This document shows, piece after piece, positions 7,380 through 15,127 of a stretch of 34,889 nucleotides of DNA. Location: positions 1-34,889 of the forward strand of contig NZ_MVIF01000062.1 in NCBI RefSeq assembly GCF_002086675.1, read 5' to 3'. Position 1 is the first letter of the stretch, and every line of letters begins with the position of its first letter. The notes under the pieces were generated by a model. It was not told where the DNA came from. It saw only the letters and a list, made by a program, of their open reading frames with translations, and made no database searches. This DNA comes from Mycobacterium persicum (lineage in GTDB: Bacteria; Actinomycetota; Actinomycetes; Mycobacteriales; Mycobacteriaceae). A program made the position numbers and the translations under genes.

Positions 7380-8834
7380 ATGCTCGCCTCAACTTCGCTG
7401 TCCGGCTGGGTGGCACCGGGCTCCCCGGCCATCGATCAGGCGATCCACCGCGCATCCTCATTCGGCTACGAGTCGTGGTGGCAGCGTTGCGCGGCGGTGG
7501 GTTTTTGCGCCAACCCTGTTCAGTCCAGCGCGTATGATCCCGACCTCGGTCGGCGGGTGGCGGTGATGATCCGCTGCGGCAATCGCCGGGCGGCGATCTG
7601 CCCATCGTGTTCGGACTTGTATGCGGCCGACACCTGGCAGCTAGTCCACGCCGGAGCCCAGGGCGGCCACCACGGTATGCCCGAAACCACCGCCACCCGG
7701 CCGCAAGTGTTCGCCACCTTAACCGCACCCAGTTTCGGTGCCGTCCACACGAGCGGCGGCCGATCAGGACAGGCCGATAAGGTGTGCCACCCGCCCAACG
7801 GAGGCAAGAGTCACTGCCCACACGGGAAAGCACTGCAGTGCAACGTGATCCACGTCAGCGACGACGACGAGTTAGGGCAGCCGCTGTGCCCGGATTGTTA
7901 TGACTACACCGGGCATGTGTTGTTCAACTGGCATGCGCCGGAACTATGGCGGCGCTTCACTATTGCGCTGGGCCGGGCCGTGGCGGTCCACCTGCGCTGT
8001 ACCGGAATCGAACCCGATGCCGTTCGACTGTCGTTTGTCAAAGTCGCCGAATACCAGCGTCGCGCCCTCGTGCATTACCACACCCTGATACGGCTCGATC
8101 CCACTGACGACGACGGCATCACCACCGGAAAATCCGATTCCGTGGTGTCGGCAACGGAACTGGCCACGATCGTGCGGCAAGCTGCCGAGCGAGTACACCT
8201 AGCCGTGGCAGTGAGCAGCCCCGCTGACCCTTCATCTCCGGAGACCGGGGATCGCATGCTGAGGTTCGGTACCCAGATCGATATCCAGCCCCTCACCGGG
8301 GCCAGTGACACTGGCGAGCTGGGGTTGGCCCGGCGGGTCGCGGGATACCTGGCCAAATACACCACCAAGTCGGTCGCCGAATTCGGCATCGCCGCGCGTC
8401 GGATCAGCCCGGCCGCCATCGGGGAACTGGACATCTCGGCACATATCCGCTGCATCCTGTCCACCCTCGCCGAGCTGGCGACACTACCGGGAAACACCGC
8501 GATGCTGGGCTGGCTGCATACCCTGGGCTATCGCGGGCACATCACCACCAAGTCGCGCCGCTACTCGATCACCATGACCGCGCTACGTGCCGCCCGTCAC
8601 CGCTGGCGGATCGACTGCGCCGGTGAACCGGAACGCGATGACTGTCAACAGAATTCCCACGGCCAGCAAGATTGGTCAAGTGGCGCGTCCGAACTGAGTG
8701 ACTGGCGCATTGACGGTGCCGGCCACCGCAACGATGGCGAACGGCTGCTCGTCCATAGCGCGGCACTGCGTGCCCGAGACTACCGATACCTGGCTCGTTT
8801 GGATGTCAGCCAAAACAGCGGAGCAAGTCCATGA
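7380..8834 (+). CDS. RepSA-type replication initiator
   Basis: This 484-residue protein follows traB at two bases. It has zinc-ligand-like pairs (AICPSCSDLY near 80, CPHG near 145, CPDCYDYTG near 170). It also has the HUH-like pattern RALVHYHTLIRLD at about residue 228-240 and the conserved stretch FATLTAPSFGAVH. A later LARRVAGYLAKYTTKS segment is typical of the RepSA/pSAM2-like initiators of actinomycetes. Inferred activity: nicks the element origin and starts rolling-circle replication of the excised form. The nicking tyrosine and origin were not located. Length agrees with the family. Confidence 0.88.
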   Translation: MLASTSLSGWVAPGSPAIDQAIHRASSFGYESWWQRCAAVGFCANPVQSSAYDPDLGRRVAVMIRCGNRRAAICPSCSDLYAADTWQLVHAGAQGGHHGMPETTATRPQVFATLTAPSFGAVHTSGGRSGQADKVCHPPNGGKSHCPHGKALQCNVIHVSDDDELGQPLCPDCYDYTGHVLFNWHAPELWRRFTIALGRAVAVHLRCTGIEPDAVRLSFVKVAEYQRRALVHYHTLIRLDPTDDDGITTGKSDSVVSATELATIVRQAAERVHLAVAVSSPADPSSPETGDRMLRFGTQIDIQPLTGASDTGELGLARRVAGYLAKYTTKSVAEFGIAARRISPAAIGELDISAHIRCILSTLAELATLPGNTAMLGWLHTLGYRGHITTKSRRYSITMTALRAARHRWRIDCAGEPERDDCQQNSHGQQDWSSGASELSDWRIDGAGHRNDGERLLVHSAALRARDYRYLARLDVSQNSGASP

Positions 8835-8962
8835 AGGGGATTATCGCCGGAAGCTACTTATTGATTCGAAATCGATCCATTGCAAGGGGATAGAGACAGC
8901 CGCGTCTGCGTCAAAGCGCGATTCGGCTATACGCACATTGAGCGGGAACAGGAAGTAGATCG
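8835..8962. other. Short gap before xis
   Basis: A 128-base gap between rep and xis, AT-richer than its neighbours, with no credible gene. AGGAAG just before ATG 8963 is the ribosome site of the next gene. A promoter for xis/int could lie here but no clear hexamers were identified. Confidence 0.4.
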
Positions 8963-9175
8963 ATGACCGCGACATCATTGGTTCGATTGGGCACCCAAGC
9001 CGCAGCCGAATACCTGGGTGGATTACCGGAGTCGACCCTGAGGTACTGGCGTTACATGGGCACGGGTCCGCGCAGCTATCGCCTTGGCCGACATACTTTT
9101 TACGACGTCGCCGACCTGGACGCGTGGGTAGAGGCAGAAGCCGCCAAGACCGAGCGCGGGGGAGTGGTGCGATAA
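8963..9175 (+). CDS. Xis-like excisionase, winged helix-turn-helix
   Basis: This 70-residue protein has the MerR-like excisionase motif: TQAAAEYLGGLPESTLRYWR, then GPRSYRLGRHTFYDVADLDAWV. Such proteins bind and bend DNA next to the attachment site and steer the integrase towards excision. The start is supported by AGGAAG nine bases upstream. It lies 38 bases ahead of the integrase ATG, the usual xis-int order in AICEs. Confidence 0.85.
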   Translation: MTATSLVRLGTQAAAEYLGGLPESTLRYWRYMGTGPRSYRLGRHTFYDVADLDAWVEAEAAKTERGGVVR

Positions 9176-9213
9176 CGGATTCGTACCACGGATTTGTGCG
9201 GTATTCTCGTTCC

Positions 9214-10440
9214 ATGACTGTCAGGCACCAGCGAGCCGGCATTGACGATCGATGGCACAAGAAGGTCAAGGGCTCCGATGGAGAGATCCGCAAGGAACGG
9301 TCCGCCGTGTACGGCAAGGTCACGCGCTGGCGTGTGCGCTGGGTTGATGACAGCGGCAGGGAGCACGCGAGGGTCTTTGAACGCAGACCTGACGCTCAGG
9401 CTCATCTGGACGGCCTGACGGCGGATGTTCAGCGGGGGGAGTACGTCGACCCTCGCAAGAGCGCTGAGACGTTTGGATCGGTCGCTGAACAGTGGTTCGC
9501 CACCAAAGGTCATCGGAAACCCAAGACAGTCGCGGGATACCGGTCCATTCTGGACACGCTCGTGCTGCCGAAGTGGGCGGAGGTGCCACTGAAGCAGATT
9601 GACTACCAGGCATACTCAACGTGGCTCGGCGGTTTGGCTGTCGACGGCTCGCAACGCGGCACCGCACTGTCGGCCAGTCGTATCACGCAGGCTCACCAGC
9701 TCGTGGGCGCAGTGCTCAAGTATGCGCAACGCACGGGCAAGATCGCCAAGAATGTGGCCGGCGAGATCAAGCGGACCGAGGACTTGCCGACCGCGACCGA
9801 GCGGGAGCGGCGCTACCTCACCCACGCCGAACTTCTCCAACTCGCCAGGGCTACCGCGCGGTTCGAGACGCTGACCCTCGTTCTCGGCTACTGCGGACTG
9901 CGCTTCGGTGAGGCAGCGGCGCTGCGTCGCAGGCACGTGGGGGACCGTGAGTTGACGGTCCGTTCATCGGCTACGTATGTGACCGGCAGCGGGATCGTCG
10001 AGACGACGACCAAGACGAACCGGGCGCGCCACGTGCCGGTCCCTGAGCCGGTATGGGAGCGGCTGCGGGATGAGCTGCCAACCGCGCCCAATGCCCTCGT
10101 GTTCCCGAGCCATCGCGGCGGCCACCTGCCCATCGAGGAGTACCGCAGAGCCTTTGACAAGGGATGCAAGGCGGTTGGCATCACCGACTTGGTCCCGCAC
10201 GGGCTGAGGCACACCACGGCTTCGTTGGCCATTAGCGCGGGCGCTAATGTCAAGGTCGTGCAGAGGCTTCTAGGACACGCCACAGCGGCCATGACCTTGG
10301 ACCGTTATGGCCACCTGCTCAGCGACGACCTGGCGAGCGTGGCAGATGCGCTCGGCAAGGCCATCGAACGCACTGCGGTATCATTGCGGTATTCCGAGGC
10401 TGGCTCAGTTACGGTAGAGGACATATCCACAGCTAGTTAG
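9214..10440 (+). CDS. Tyrosine integrase of the element
   Basis: The 408-residue tyrosine recombinase starts at ATG 9214; the frame extends left over xis but that part is not integrase-like. An N-terminal AP2-like arm-binding region (VTRWRVRWVDDSGREHARVF) precedes a SAM-like core-binding domain (about 88-180). The catalytic domain shows R230 (YCGLRFGEAAAL), K267, H329 and R332 (PHGLRHTTAS), H355 (LGHATAAMT) and nucleophile Y365 (LDRYGHL), all present. It should integrate and excise the element at the adjoining tRNA gene. Its stop codon is only five bases from the first base of that tRNA, an unusual arrangement. Confidence 0.93.
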   Translation: MTVRHQRAGIDDRWHKKVKGSDGEIRKERSAVYGKVTRWRVRWVDDSGREHARVFERRPDAQAHLDGLTADVQRGEYVDPRKSAETFGSVAEQWFATKGHRKPKTVAGYRSILDTLVLPKWAEVPLKQIDYQAYSTWLGGLAVDGSQRGTALSASRITQAHQLVGAVLKYAQRTGKIAKNVAGEIKRTEDLPTATERERRYLTHAELLQLARATARFETLTLVLGYCGLRFGEAAALRRRHVGDRELTVRSSATYVTGSGIVETTTKTNRARHVPVPEPVWERLRDELPTAPNALVFPSHRGGHLPIEEYRRAFDKGCKAVGITDLVPHGLRHTTASLAISAGANVKVVQRLLGHATAAMTLDRYGHLLSDDLASVADALGKAIERTAVSLRYSEAGSVTVEDISTAS

Positions 10441-10445
10441 CACCG

Positions 10446-10519
10446 GGGGCGGTAGCTCAGTTGGTTAGAGCCGCGGACTCATAATCCGTTGGTCGCGGGT
10501 TCGAGCCCCGCCCGCCCCA
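10446..10519 (+). tRNA. tRNA-Met (anticodon CAU)
   Basis: A full cloverleaf can be drawn over 74 bases. The acceptor stem GGGGCGG/CCGCCCC pairs completely. The D stem is GCTC/GAGC. The anticodon stem GCGGA/TCCGT has one G-T pair and its loop CTCATAA gives CAU. The T stem GCGGG/CCCGC has loop TTCGAGC. The discriminator is A and CCA is not encoded. CAU could also be a lysidine-modified Ile2 tRNA; elongator Met is more likely but this is not proven. It serves as the integration site: integrase genes or remnants flank it on both sides. Confidence 0.93.
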
Positions 10520-10603
10520 CTTCAGAGGCATTTTTTCGGGTTCGCCGAGGCTGAGTCATCGTCTATTCATCGTTTATGTGGACGGTGCGGTCGAGCAGGT
10601 CCG

Positions 10604-10790
10604 CTACTGCGTGCGGGGCCGCCCTCGGGTCATGTAGCGGTCTTGGGTCATGCTGACGTGGCTGTGGCCTAGATGGTCGGCGCCGATCCGGGCTGAGAGC
10701 CCTTCGGCATCGATGACGGTCGCGACGGTCTTGCGGAAGCTAGCGGTAGTCACTTCAGCCACGCCCGGTTCACCTCGTGCCGTGCGCCAC
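10604..10790 (-). pseudogene. C-terminal relic of a second tyrosine integrase
   Basis: The minus strand encodes about 60 residues of a tyrosine recombinase C-terminus: TEWRTARGEPGVAEVTTASFRKTVATVID, then LGHSHVSMTQDRYMTRGRP. The second catalytic Arg is present (SFRKT, with Ser where the motif His would be), as are the LGH motif and the Tyr. Everything upstream (first Arg, Lys, core-binding domain) is gone, and the fragment fuses at its N-terminal side directly to a degenerate tRNA 3'-end copy. Its stop is 85 bases from the tRNA 3' end. That is the normal geometry for an element integrated at the 3' end with int reading back towards the tRNA. Confidence 0.75.
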
Positions 10791-10822
10791 TCCGTTGGTC
10801 GCTGGTTCGAGCCCCGCCCCAC
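10791..10822 (+). repeat. Degenerate attachment-site copy of the tRNA-Met 3' half
   Basis: This segment matches tRNA positions 10485-10520, from TCCGTTGGTCG through GGTTCGAGCCCCGC to the CCCAC end. It has one substitution (CGCTGG for CGCGGG) and loss of four bases near the acceptor. It lacks the 5' half of the tRNA. It is in direct orientation 306 bases from the genuine site, as expected for the distal att site of an element that has been almost wholly deleted. Confidence 0.7.
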
Positions 10823-11021
10823 CATAACAGCGCATAGACGGCCCATTTTTCTTTCCAGCGGCACTGGCCAGACCGCCCCGAATCGGGTCTGTGTCAGCGT
10901 CGCGTCAGCACTCATGTGTGACTTAAACCGCAGCCGCGTTTCCTAGCAACCTTTGGGGCCGTCTTGGGTTCCAGGGACCAACGCGGCCGTCCTATAGGTT
11001 CAGCGCCGCCGTTCGCGGACT
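10823..11021. other. Intergenic, no gene seen
   Basis: A 199-base stretch after the degenerate att copy. The minus frame that runs through the integrase relic extends into it but shows no integrase-like residues. No RNA gene or clear promoter seen. Confidence 0.35.
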
Positions 11022-11378
11022 TCATTCGCACCCAATTCCATTGCCGTCTCGATCAAGGCCGTAGATGTCCTTACCGATGACTATTACAGGACCCTGGACG
11101 TAGGCCGGACCATTACCGCTACCGCCCGCACAGTCGACATCACTAGCGATCGGGACGCAGGCGCCCGAGTAATTGGGGTCGCATTTTGAGCCTGGTTCCT
11201 GCGGTATGGGCGCTACATACGGGCCCAAGGACTCGACGACCAACACACCGCCCGGATCGGCGTTTGCCGCTGGAGTGAAGACGAGCCCCATGGCAAAGCC
11301 AATTGCCAGCACTGTCGACTTCCTCACGGTCGCAAATCGTAGTAGAACGCCATGCCTTCTTCCGGCCTTTTCGCCCAA
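11022..11378 (-). CDS. Small exported protein with Excalibur-like C-terminus
   Basis: A Sec signal peptide is clear: basic VRKS, then a hydrophobic STVLAIGFAMGLVF and a likely AnA-type cleavage before DPGG. The mature part, about 77 residues, contains three Cys (CDPN..GAC..DC) plus a final one. It ends in DRDGNGIGCE, the DxDGxG..CE signature of the Excalibur calcium-binding-like motif of many mycobacterial exported proteins. Start uncertain: TTG 11378 gives 118 residues, while GTG 11327 gives a more typical signal peptide of about 101 residues in total. Function unknown; probably extracellular or cell-wall located. Confidence 0.65.
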   Translation of the reverse strand: MGEKAGRRHGVLLRFATVRKSTVLAIGFAMGLVFTPAANADPGGVLVVESLGPYVAPIPQEPGSKCDPNYSGACVPIASDVDCAGGSGNGPAYVQGPVIVIGKDIYGLDRDGNGIGCE

Positions 11379-11904
11379 TCGCAGCCGTTGGGTTCCCGGC
11401 TCCCAACCACCGCGGGGATAAGACTTCGCAGGACGTCAGCAACCAGGCGCTCCTATGCATGTGGAAGCGCGGCGAGTGAAAACCGCCGGTCGGCAATGGT
11501 GATTGGCTCACCGGCGATGCTGTTGGTGGCGGTGGTCAGCGATTGGAAATCGAGATAGCTTGGGCCACACGCGATTATGCCGATAATAATGATATGGTCA
11601 ACCAACCGACCGGCGACGTCACATTTGGAACGCCAGAACGCGTCCGCACCCACCGCGGCCCCAGGCGCCCTCAGAAACGCCGGTTGAAGCTGCGTGTCGG
11701 TTGCCGAGAGCGCGAAACACGATGGAACGGTGATTGTTTCGGTGCATCGGCGATTGCCGCGCTACATTGTCGATTCGTCACTGTGACGCGTAAACGCCGA
11801 ATTCGGTTGCCTACCAGCATATTTTCGCATCTTTCATGGATAACCGCTGTTATCCACGAAACCGTGCGACCATTGCCCCATGACGCCGGTGCCACGTGCC
11901 TTCA
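11379..11904. other. Intergenic region of about 525 bases
   Basis: No credible gene in any frame: the longest open frame (11543-11908, plus) has no family likeness. The stretch is locally AT-richer around 11560-11600 and 11800-11860. The only structure noticed is the hairpin-forming inverted repeat annotated separately at 11839-11858. Confidence 0.4.
11839..11858. repeat. Perfect inverted repeat upstream of recombinase pseudogene
   Basis: TGGATAAC and GTTATCCA are perfect 8-bp arms around CGCT. It lies 46 bases before the recombinase pseudogene. It could be a protein-binding site (a recombinase arm site, or a DnaA-box-like TTATCCAC) or a weak hairpin; no T-tract follows, so a classic terminator is unlikely. 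Confidence 0.45.
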
Positions 11905-12917
11905 ATGACGATGAATCGCGCCACCCCGGTTGGTTTTTGGCGTTCATGGCGGACCGGCAGTCGGCAAGCCCTCACCACACACACCGTGAAGGCCTACCGG
12001 CAGGACTTCGTCGCGGTCGCCACACAGCTTGCTGGTGCCCCCCGACCGCATCGTGCACTTGGCGCCGGACGCACTTACAAGGGAGGCGATGCAGGCCGCC
12101 TTCGCCGCCTATGCCGGCACCCACCAGGCCGCGTCGATCCGGCGCTGCCGGTCAAACTGGAACACGCTGTGCGACTTCCTCTACACCGGCGACATCAAAG
12201 CGGCCAACCCGATGTCGTTCGTCGGCCGACCCAAGGTCGCCAGGACACTCCCCAAAGGACTTGGAGCCGAGACGATCTCGGAGCTGCTGACGGTCATCGA
12301 CGACGACCGCGGTTCGGAGCGCCGCTCCGACTGGGCCGAACGCGACCGGGCTATCGTGCTGACGGCGGTGCTCGCCGGCCTTCGCGCGGACGAACTCGTG
12401 CGCGCCGATGCCGGAGACATCCGAGCGACTGACGAGGGCGGTTATCGTTCACGTGCACGGCAAGGGCAACAAGGACCGCCGCATACCAGTGGAGCAGCCC
12501 CTGATTCACGAACTTGAGGCCTACTTGGACTCCCGAGCGGCCCGCTTCCCCGGCAGCACCAAACGGCGACCCACCGCTGGGGGACTGGCCGCGTGGCCGG
12601 CCACTTCGCCATTGTTGGTCTGCAGTAACGGCTCCCGCATTACCCGCGGCGCGCTGCGGTACCGGGTGCTACGTGCCTTCAAGAACGCCAGGCTGGACAG
12701 CCAGCGCGCGCGAGGAGATCTGCTGCATGGCTTCCGGCGTGGTTTCGCCACGGAGCTCGCCAACGCGAATACCAGCGTGTATGCGCTGATGAAGCTTCTC
12801 GGGCACGAGTCGATGGTGACATCGCAACGCTACGTCGATGGCGCGGGGACGCAGAATCGTGCGGCAGCTGCCCAGAACCCGCTGTACGGCCTGATCACAC
12901 AGCCGCGGGAAGCGTAG
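11905..12917 (+). pseudogene. Frameshifted XerC/D-like tyrosine recombinase
   Basis: The protein can be followed only by changing frame. HTVKAYRQDFVAVATQL is in one frame. From about 12040 IVHLAPDALTREAMQAAFAAYAGTH through AVLAGLRADELVRADAGDI is in a second. From about 12438 AVIVHVHGKGNKDRRIPVEQ through HGFRRGFATELAN and LGHESMVTSQRYVDG to the stop is in a third. All catalytic residues (R in GLRADEL, K in GKGNKDR, HxxR, H and Y) are still present, so the decay is recent. As annotated it needs at least two frameshifts, and sequencing error at one of them cannot be excluded. Confidence 0.75.
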
Positions 12918-12984
12918 CTCCTCAAGGGTTTCCTCAGCAGACCTCGACCTTTCGACCGAGGCTTAAGGTCGAAGCTCGATTCTG

Positions 12985-13290
12985 TCATCGATCTGGCGTT
13001 GCGAGAATTTTGAAGAGCATGTTGTTGACGTCCGTTAAGGCATGGACGTCTATCCGGCGGTGCTGTGCACTTAGTCTCGCCTTGCGGAGGCTAGTAACCA
13101 GTCCTGGTGCAGCCCAGTCATTCTCGCCCAAGTCCACACCAAATCCGGTGTCGGGCTCGGCGTCGAATACCGGCACGACGATGACTGTCGGCTCACTAGG
13201 AATCTCGTTGTACACGGTGGAGGAAATGACCAGCACGCTGATGCCGGTGTCGGTTGTCCAGATATCACCCCGGCGGGGGGATTGGCTCAA
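12985..13290 (-). CDS. MazF/PemK-type endoribonuclease toxin
   Basis: This 101-residue protein has the MazF fold signature: PRRGDIWTTDTG at the N-terminus, VLVISSTVYNE, and the strand TVIVVPVFDAEP. MazF toxins are small sequence-specific mRNA/rRNA endonucleases, usually released under stress. It starts at TTG 13290, overlapping the antitoxin stop codon by four bases (TTGA), so the two are translationally coupled. The closest M. tuberculosis relatives would be among its MazF paralogues; the exact one and its cleavage motif cannot be assigned from sequence reading. Confidence 0.82.
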   Translation of the reverse strand: MSQSPRRGDIWTTDTGISVLVISSTVYNEIPSEPTVIVVPVFDAEPDTGFGVDLGENDWAAPGLVTSLRKARLSAQHRRIDVHALTDVNNMLFKILATPDR

Positions 13291-13517
13291 TGCCGCGCTA
13301 ACTCGTCGAGATTGCGATCAGCCCACGCCTCGCTGAACGCCGCTGCGTCGGGATGAGCTCGCATCCACTGGTCGTGTGCCGCACAGCGGCGCCGCATGTC
13401 TTCGACATCGAGGAGGTTCTCGATCCAGGCGTTCATCGACTTCTGGTCGGCATCGGCGTACCGTTTCACCGCCTGATAGGCCGTGTCGGACAGCCGCAAC
13501 GTGATCATCCTTGCCAC
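13287..13517 (-). CDS. MazE-like ribbon-helix-helix antitoxin
   Basis: This 76-residue protein has an N-terminal ribbon-helix-helix domain (MITLRLSDTAYQAVKRYADADQ, then KSMNAWIENLL). A more polar C-terminal tail with acidic and aromatic residues (DAAAFSEAWADRNLDELARH) should wrap the toxin. It is first in the operon, as is usual for antitoxins, and is expected to repress its own promoter at about 13520-13560. It sits just downstream of, and facing, the decayed recombinase. Confidence 0.8.
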   Translation of the reverse strand: MARMITLRLSDTAYQAVKRYADADQKSMNAWIENLLDVEDMRRRCAAHDQWMRAHPDAAAFSEAWADRNLDELARH

Positions 13518-13894
13518 CGCTTGATGCTAGCACGACTCGCTAGCACCCAGGAGGCCTTTCGCGTGTGGCCACGGGCGACAACGCCAGACAAGGGTGATTA
13601 TGTAAAGAATATGCCTAAAGTAGCTGTGCTACAGCATATTCCACGCACCGATAAGTGTTTGGGCTCAATGAGTTTGGCGGTTTTCGCATCGAATCTGGCG
13701 GTCGACGGATCGCGCAACGACTCGCATTTGAACTGGCGGTCGTGGCGCCCGGTCAGCGAGGGCGTGAACCAGCAGCAGGGTGGGTGGCACGTACGAGCTG
13801 GGAAAGCAGTTGTCGTGGGGGCGCCGAGCGTCGTAGATGCCCTAGCCGGGTGAGAACCACCGCGAGGCCGTGCACGCACGGTAGCGCACAGGTG
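13518..13894. other. Intergenic between two divergent toxin-antitoxin operons
   Basis: About 377 bases with no gene I can support. It must hold the mazEF promoter (reading left) and the promoter of the Xre/RES operon (reading right). AT-rich patches at about 13600-13640 stand out. Confidence 0.4.
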
Positions 13895-13903
13895 TGCTAT
13901 GAT
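13895..13903 (+). promoter_or_regulatory. Extended -10 promoter placing the mRNA start at the antitoxin ATG
   Basis: TG-C-TATGAT is an extended -10 element ending eight bases before ATG 13911. Transcription would begin at or within a base or two of that ATG, giving a leaderless mRNA, which is common in mycobacteria. No good -35 is seen, consistent with an extended -10. No ribosome site precedes the ATG. Confidence 0.55.
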
Positions 13904-13910
13904 GTGCGAT

Positions 13911-14498
13911 ATGGAAGGGTCTGCAGCTCCCGCGCTAGGCGCTCTACTCGCGAAACATCAAATCGGCCTCACCGTCGACGAGGTCCTCCACGAGCTTGAC
14001 ACTGCATTTGCAGCAATTCCTGTAGCGGCCACCCTGTCAGCGGCGGAAGTGGAGTTCCTCCGCAAGCACGCCGAACCCAGCACGGCGACGGCTATTGAGC
14101 GATGGTCAGCTGACGACGAACGGCAGGCTCGGGCCCGCGTCGCGTTGCGGCAACTCACCAGCGCAGTCTCAGGATCGGTCAGCATAAAAGAGGCCGCCGT
14201 CCTTCTCGGCGTCGACCGGTCCCGCGTGTCACGACGCATCACCGGAAAACAGTTATGGGCCTTCGACCTCCAAGGAACCCGGCGCCTCCCCAAGTGGCAG
14301 TTCCTTGGTAATGAACTGCTTCCCGGGTTGGACTTAATCGTCCCGGCGATACCACCTGGCAGCACCCCCGCGGTGCTCGATGTGTTCATGCACACTCCGC
14401 AGCCCGACTTTGACGGCCGGACACCGATCGAACACTTGGCCGCTGGCGGTGACGCCTTATTGGTCGCCGGATTCATACGAGATCTCGGCCGCTGGTGA
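13911..14498 (+). CDS. MbcA-like Xre/ParS-family antitoxin
   Basis: The product has 195 residues. A central helix-turn-helix (SVSIKEAAVLLGVDRSRVSRRI) is followed by the C-terminal toxin-binding (DUF2384-type) domain ending in VLDVFMHTPQPDFDGRTPIEHL and AGGDALLVAGFIRDLGRW. ATG 13911 is preferred over ATG 13899 because the latter lies within the -10 element. The gene overlaps the RES toxin by four bases (GTGA). In the characterised M. tuberculosis MbcTA pair the antitoxin blocks the toxin's NAD+ site and represses the operon; the same is expected here. Confidence 0.82.
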   Translation: MEGSAAPALGALLAKHQIGLTVDEVLHELDTAFAAIPVAATLSAAEVEFLRKHAEPSTATAIERWSADDERQARARVALRQLTSAVSGSVSIKEAAVLLGVDRSRVSRRITGKQLWAFDLQGTRRLPKWQFLGNELLPGLDLIVPAIPPGSTPAVLDVFMHTPQPDFDGRTPIEHLAAGGDALLVAGFIRDLGRW

Positions 14499-15127
14499 GC
14501 CCGCGCTCCACACCCAAGGTCCCCAGGACGCCCCCAGAACAGCTCACCCGGCAACCTGACGACAGCACCAGCCACACCGGCACGCTCTGGCGGATCCACC
14601 GCACCGAAGGGGAGCAGGTATTGCCCTGGAACAAGCTACGCACCTTCGGGCCGCTGCCCTCAATGCGCTGGGATCCGCATCCCGACGCTGAACCCAGCAT
14701 GCGCGCCGAGAGCGTCCTGTACGCGGCAGCCGATGTCACAACCAGCCTCGCGGAGGTCTATCAAACCACGCGCGTGATCGATTCCCGTGCCGGCGCTCCA
14801 ACTCTCACCGCCTGGAAGCCTCAACGGAAACTACGTCTGCTCGACCTGTCCGGAACGTGGCTGCTGCGCAACAGTGCATCAGCTGCGCTGCTAGCCGCAC
14901 CTCGCTCCATATGCCGCCGGTGGGCCCGCGCTATCTACACGACCTGGCCCGAACTCGACGGGCTATACGTCCCGTCGACTATGACTGGCCGCCCGAACAT
15001 TGTGCTGTGGACTGCCGCCGCGGACTCGCTACCCGCGATGCCTTCGTTCTCCCGCCCACTCAGCCACCCGCTGGTCTGGTCGATCACGCAAGCAGCAGCC
15101 TCTGAGATCGGCTACCGCATCCTGTGA
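14495..15127 (+). CDS. RES-domain toxin, probable NAD+-degrading enzyme
   Basis: This 210-residue RES protein starts at GTG 14495, inside the antitoxin stop. Likely active-site residues are R33 (LWRIHR), Y76 (VLYAAAD), S84 and E87 (TSLAEVYQ), matching the Arg-Tyr-Ser-Glu order of the family. MbcT (Rv1989c) of M. tuberculosis uses this fold as an NAD+ phosphorylase that kills when freed from antitoxin. The N-terminal extension of about 25 residues is polar and probably disordered. The pair is intact, unlike much of the surrounding DNA. Confidence 0.82.
   Translation: MSPRSTPKVPRTPPEQLTRQPDDSTSHTGTLWRIHRTEGEQVLPWNKLRTFGPLPSMRWDPHPDAEPSMRAESVLYAAADVTTSLAEVYQTTRVIDSRAGAPTLTAWKPQRKLRLLDLSGTWLLRNSASAALLAAPRSICRRWARAIYTTWPELDGLYVPSTMTGRPNIVLWTAAADSLPAMPSFSRPLSHPLVWSITQAAASEIGYRIL

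Noticed and set aside
11543..11908. Plus-strand 121-codon frame before the recombinase pseudogene
   Set aside because: No ribosome site, mixed composition, no family likeness, and it runs through a hairpin repeat.
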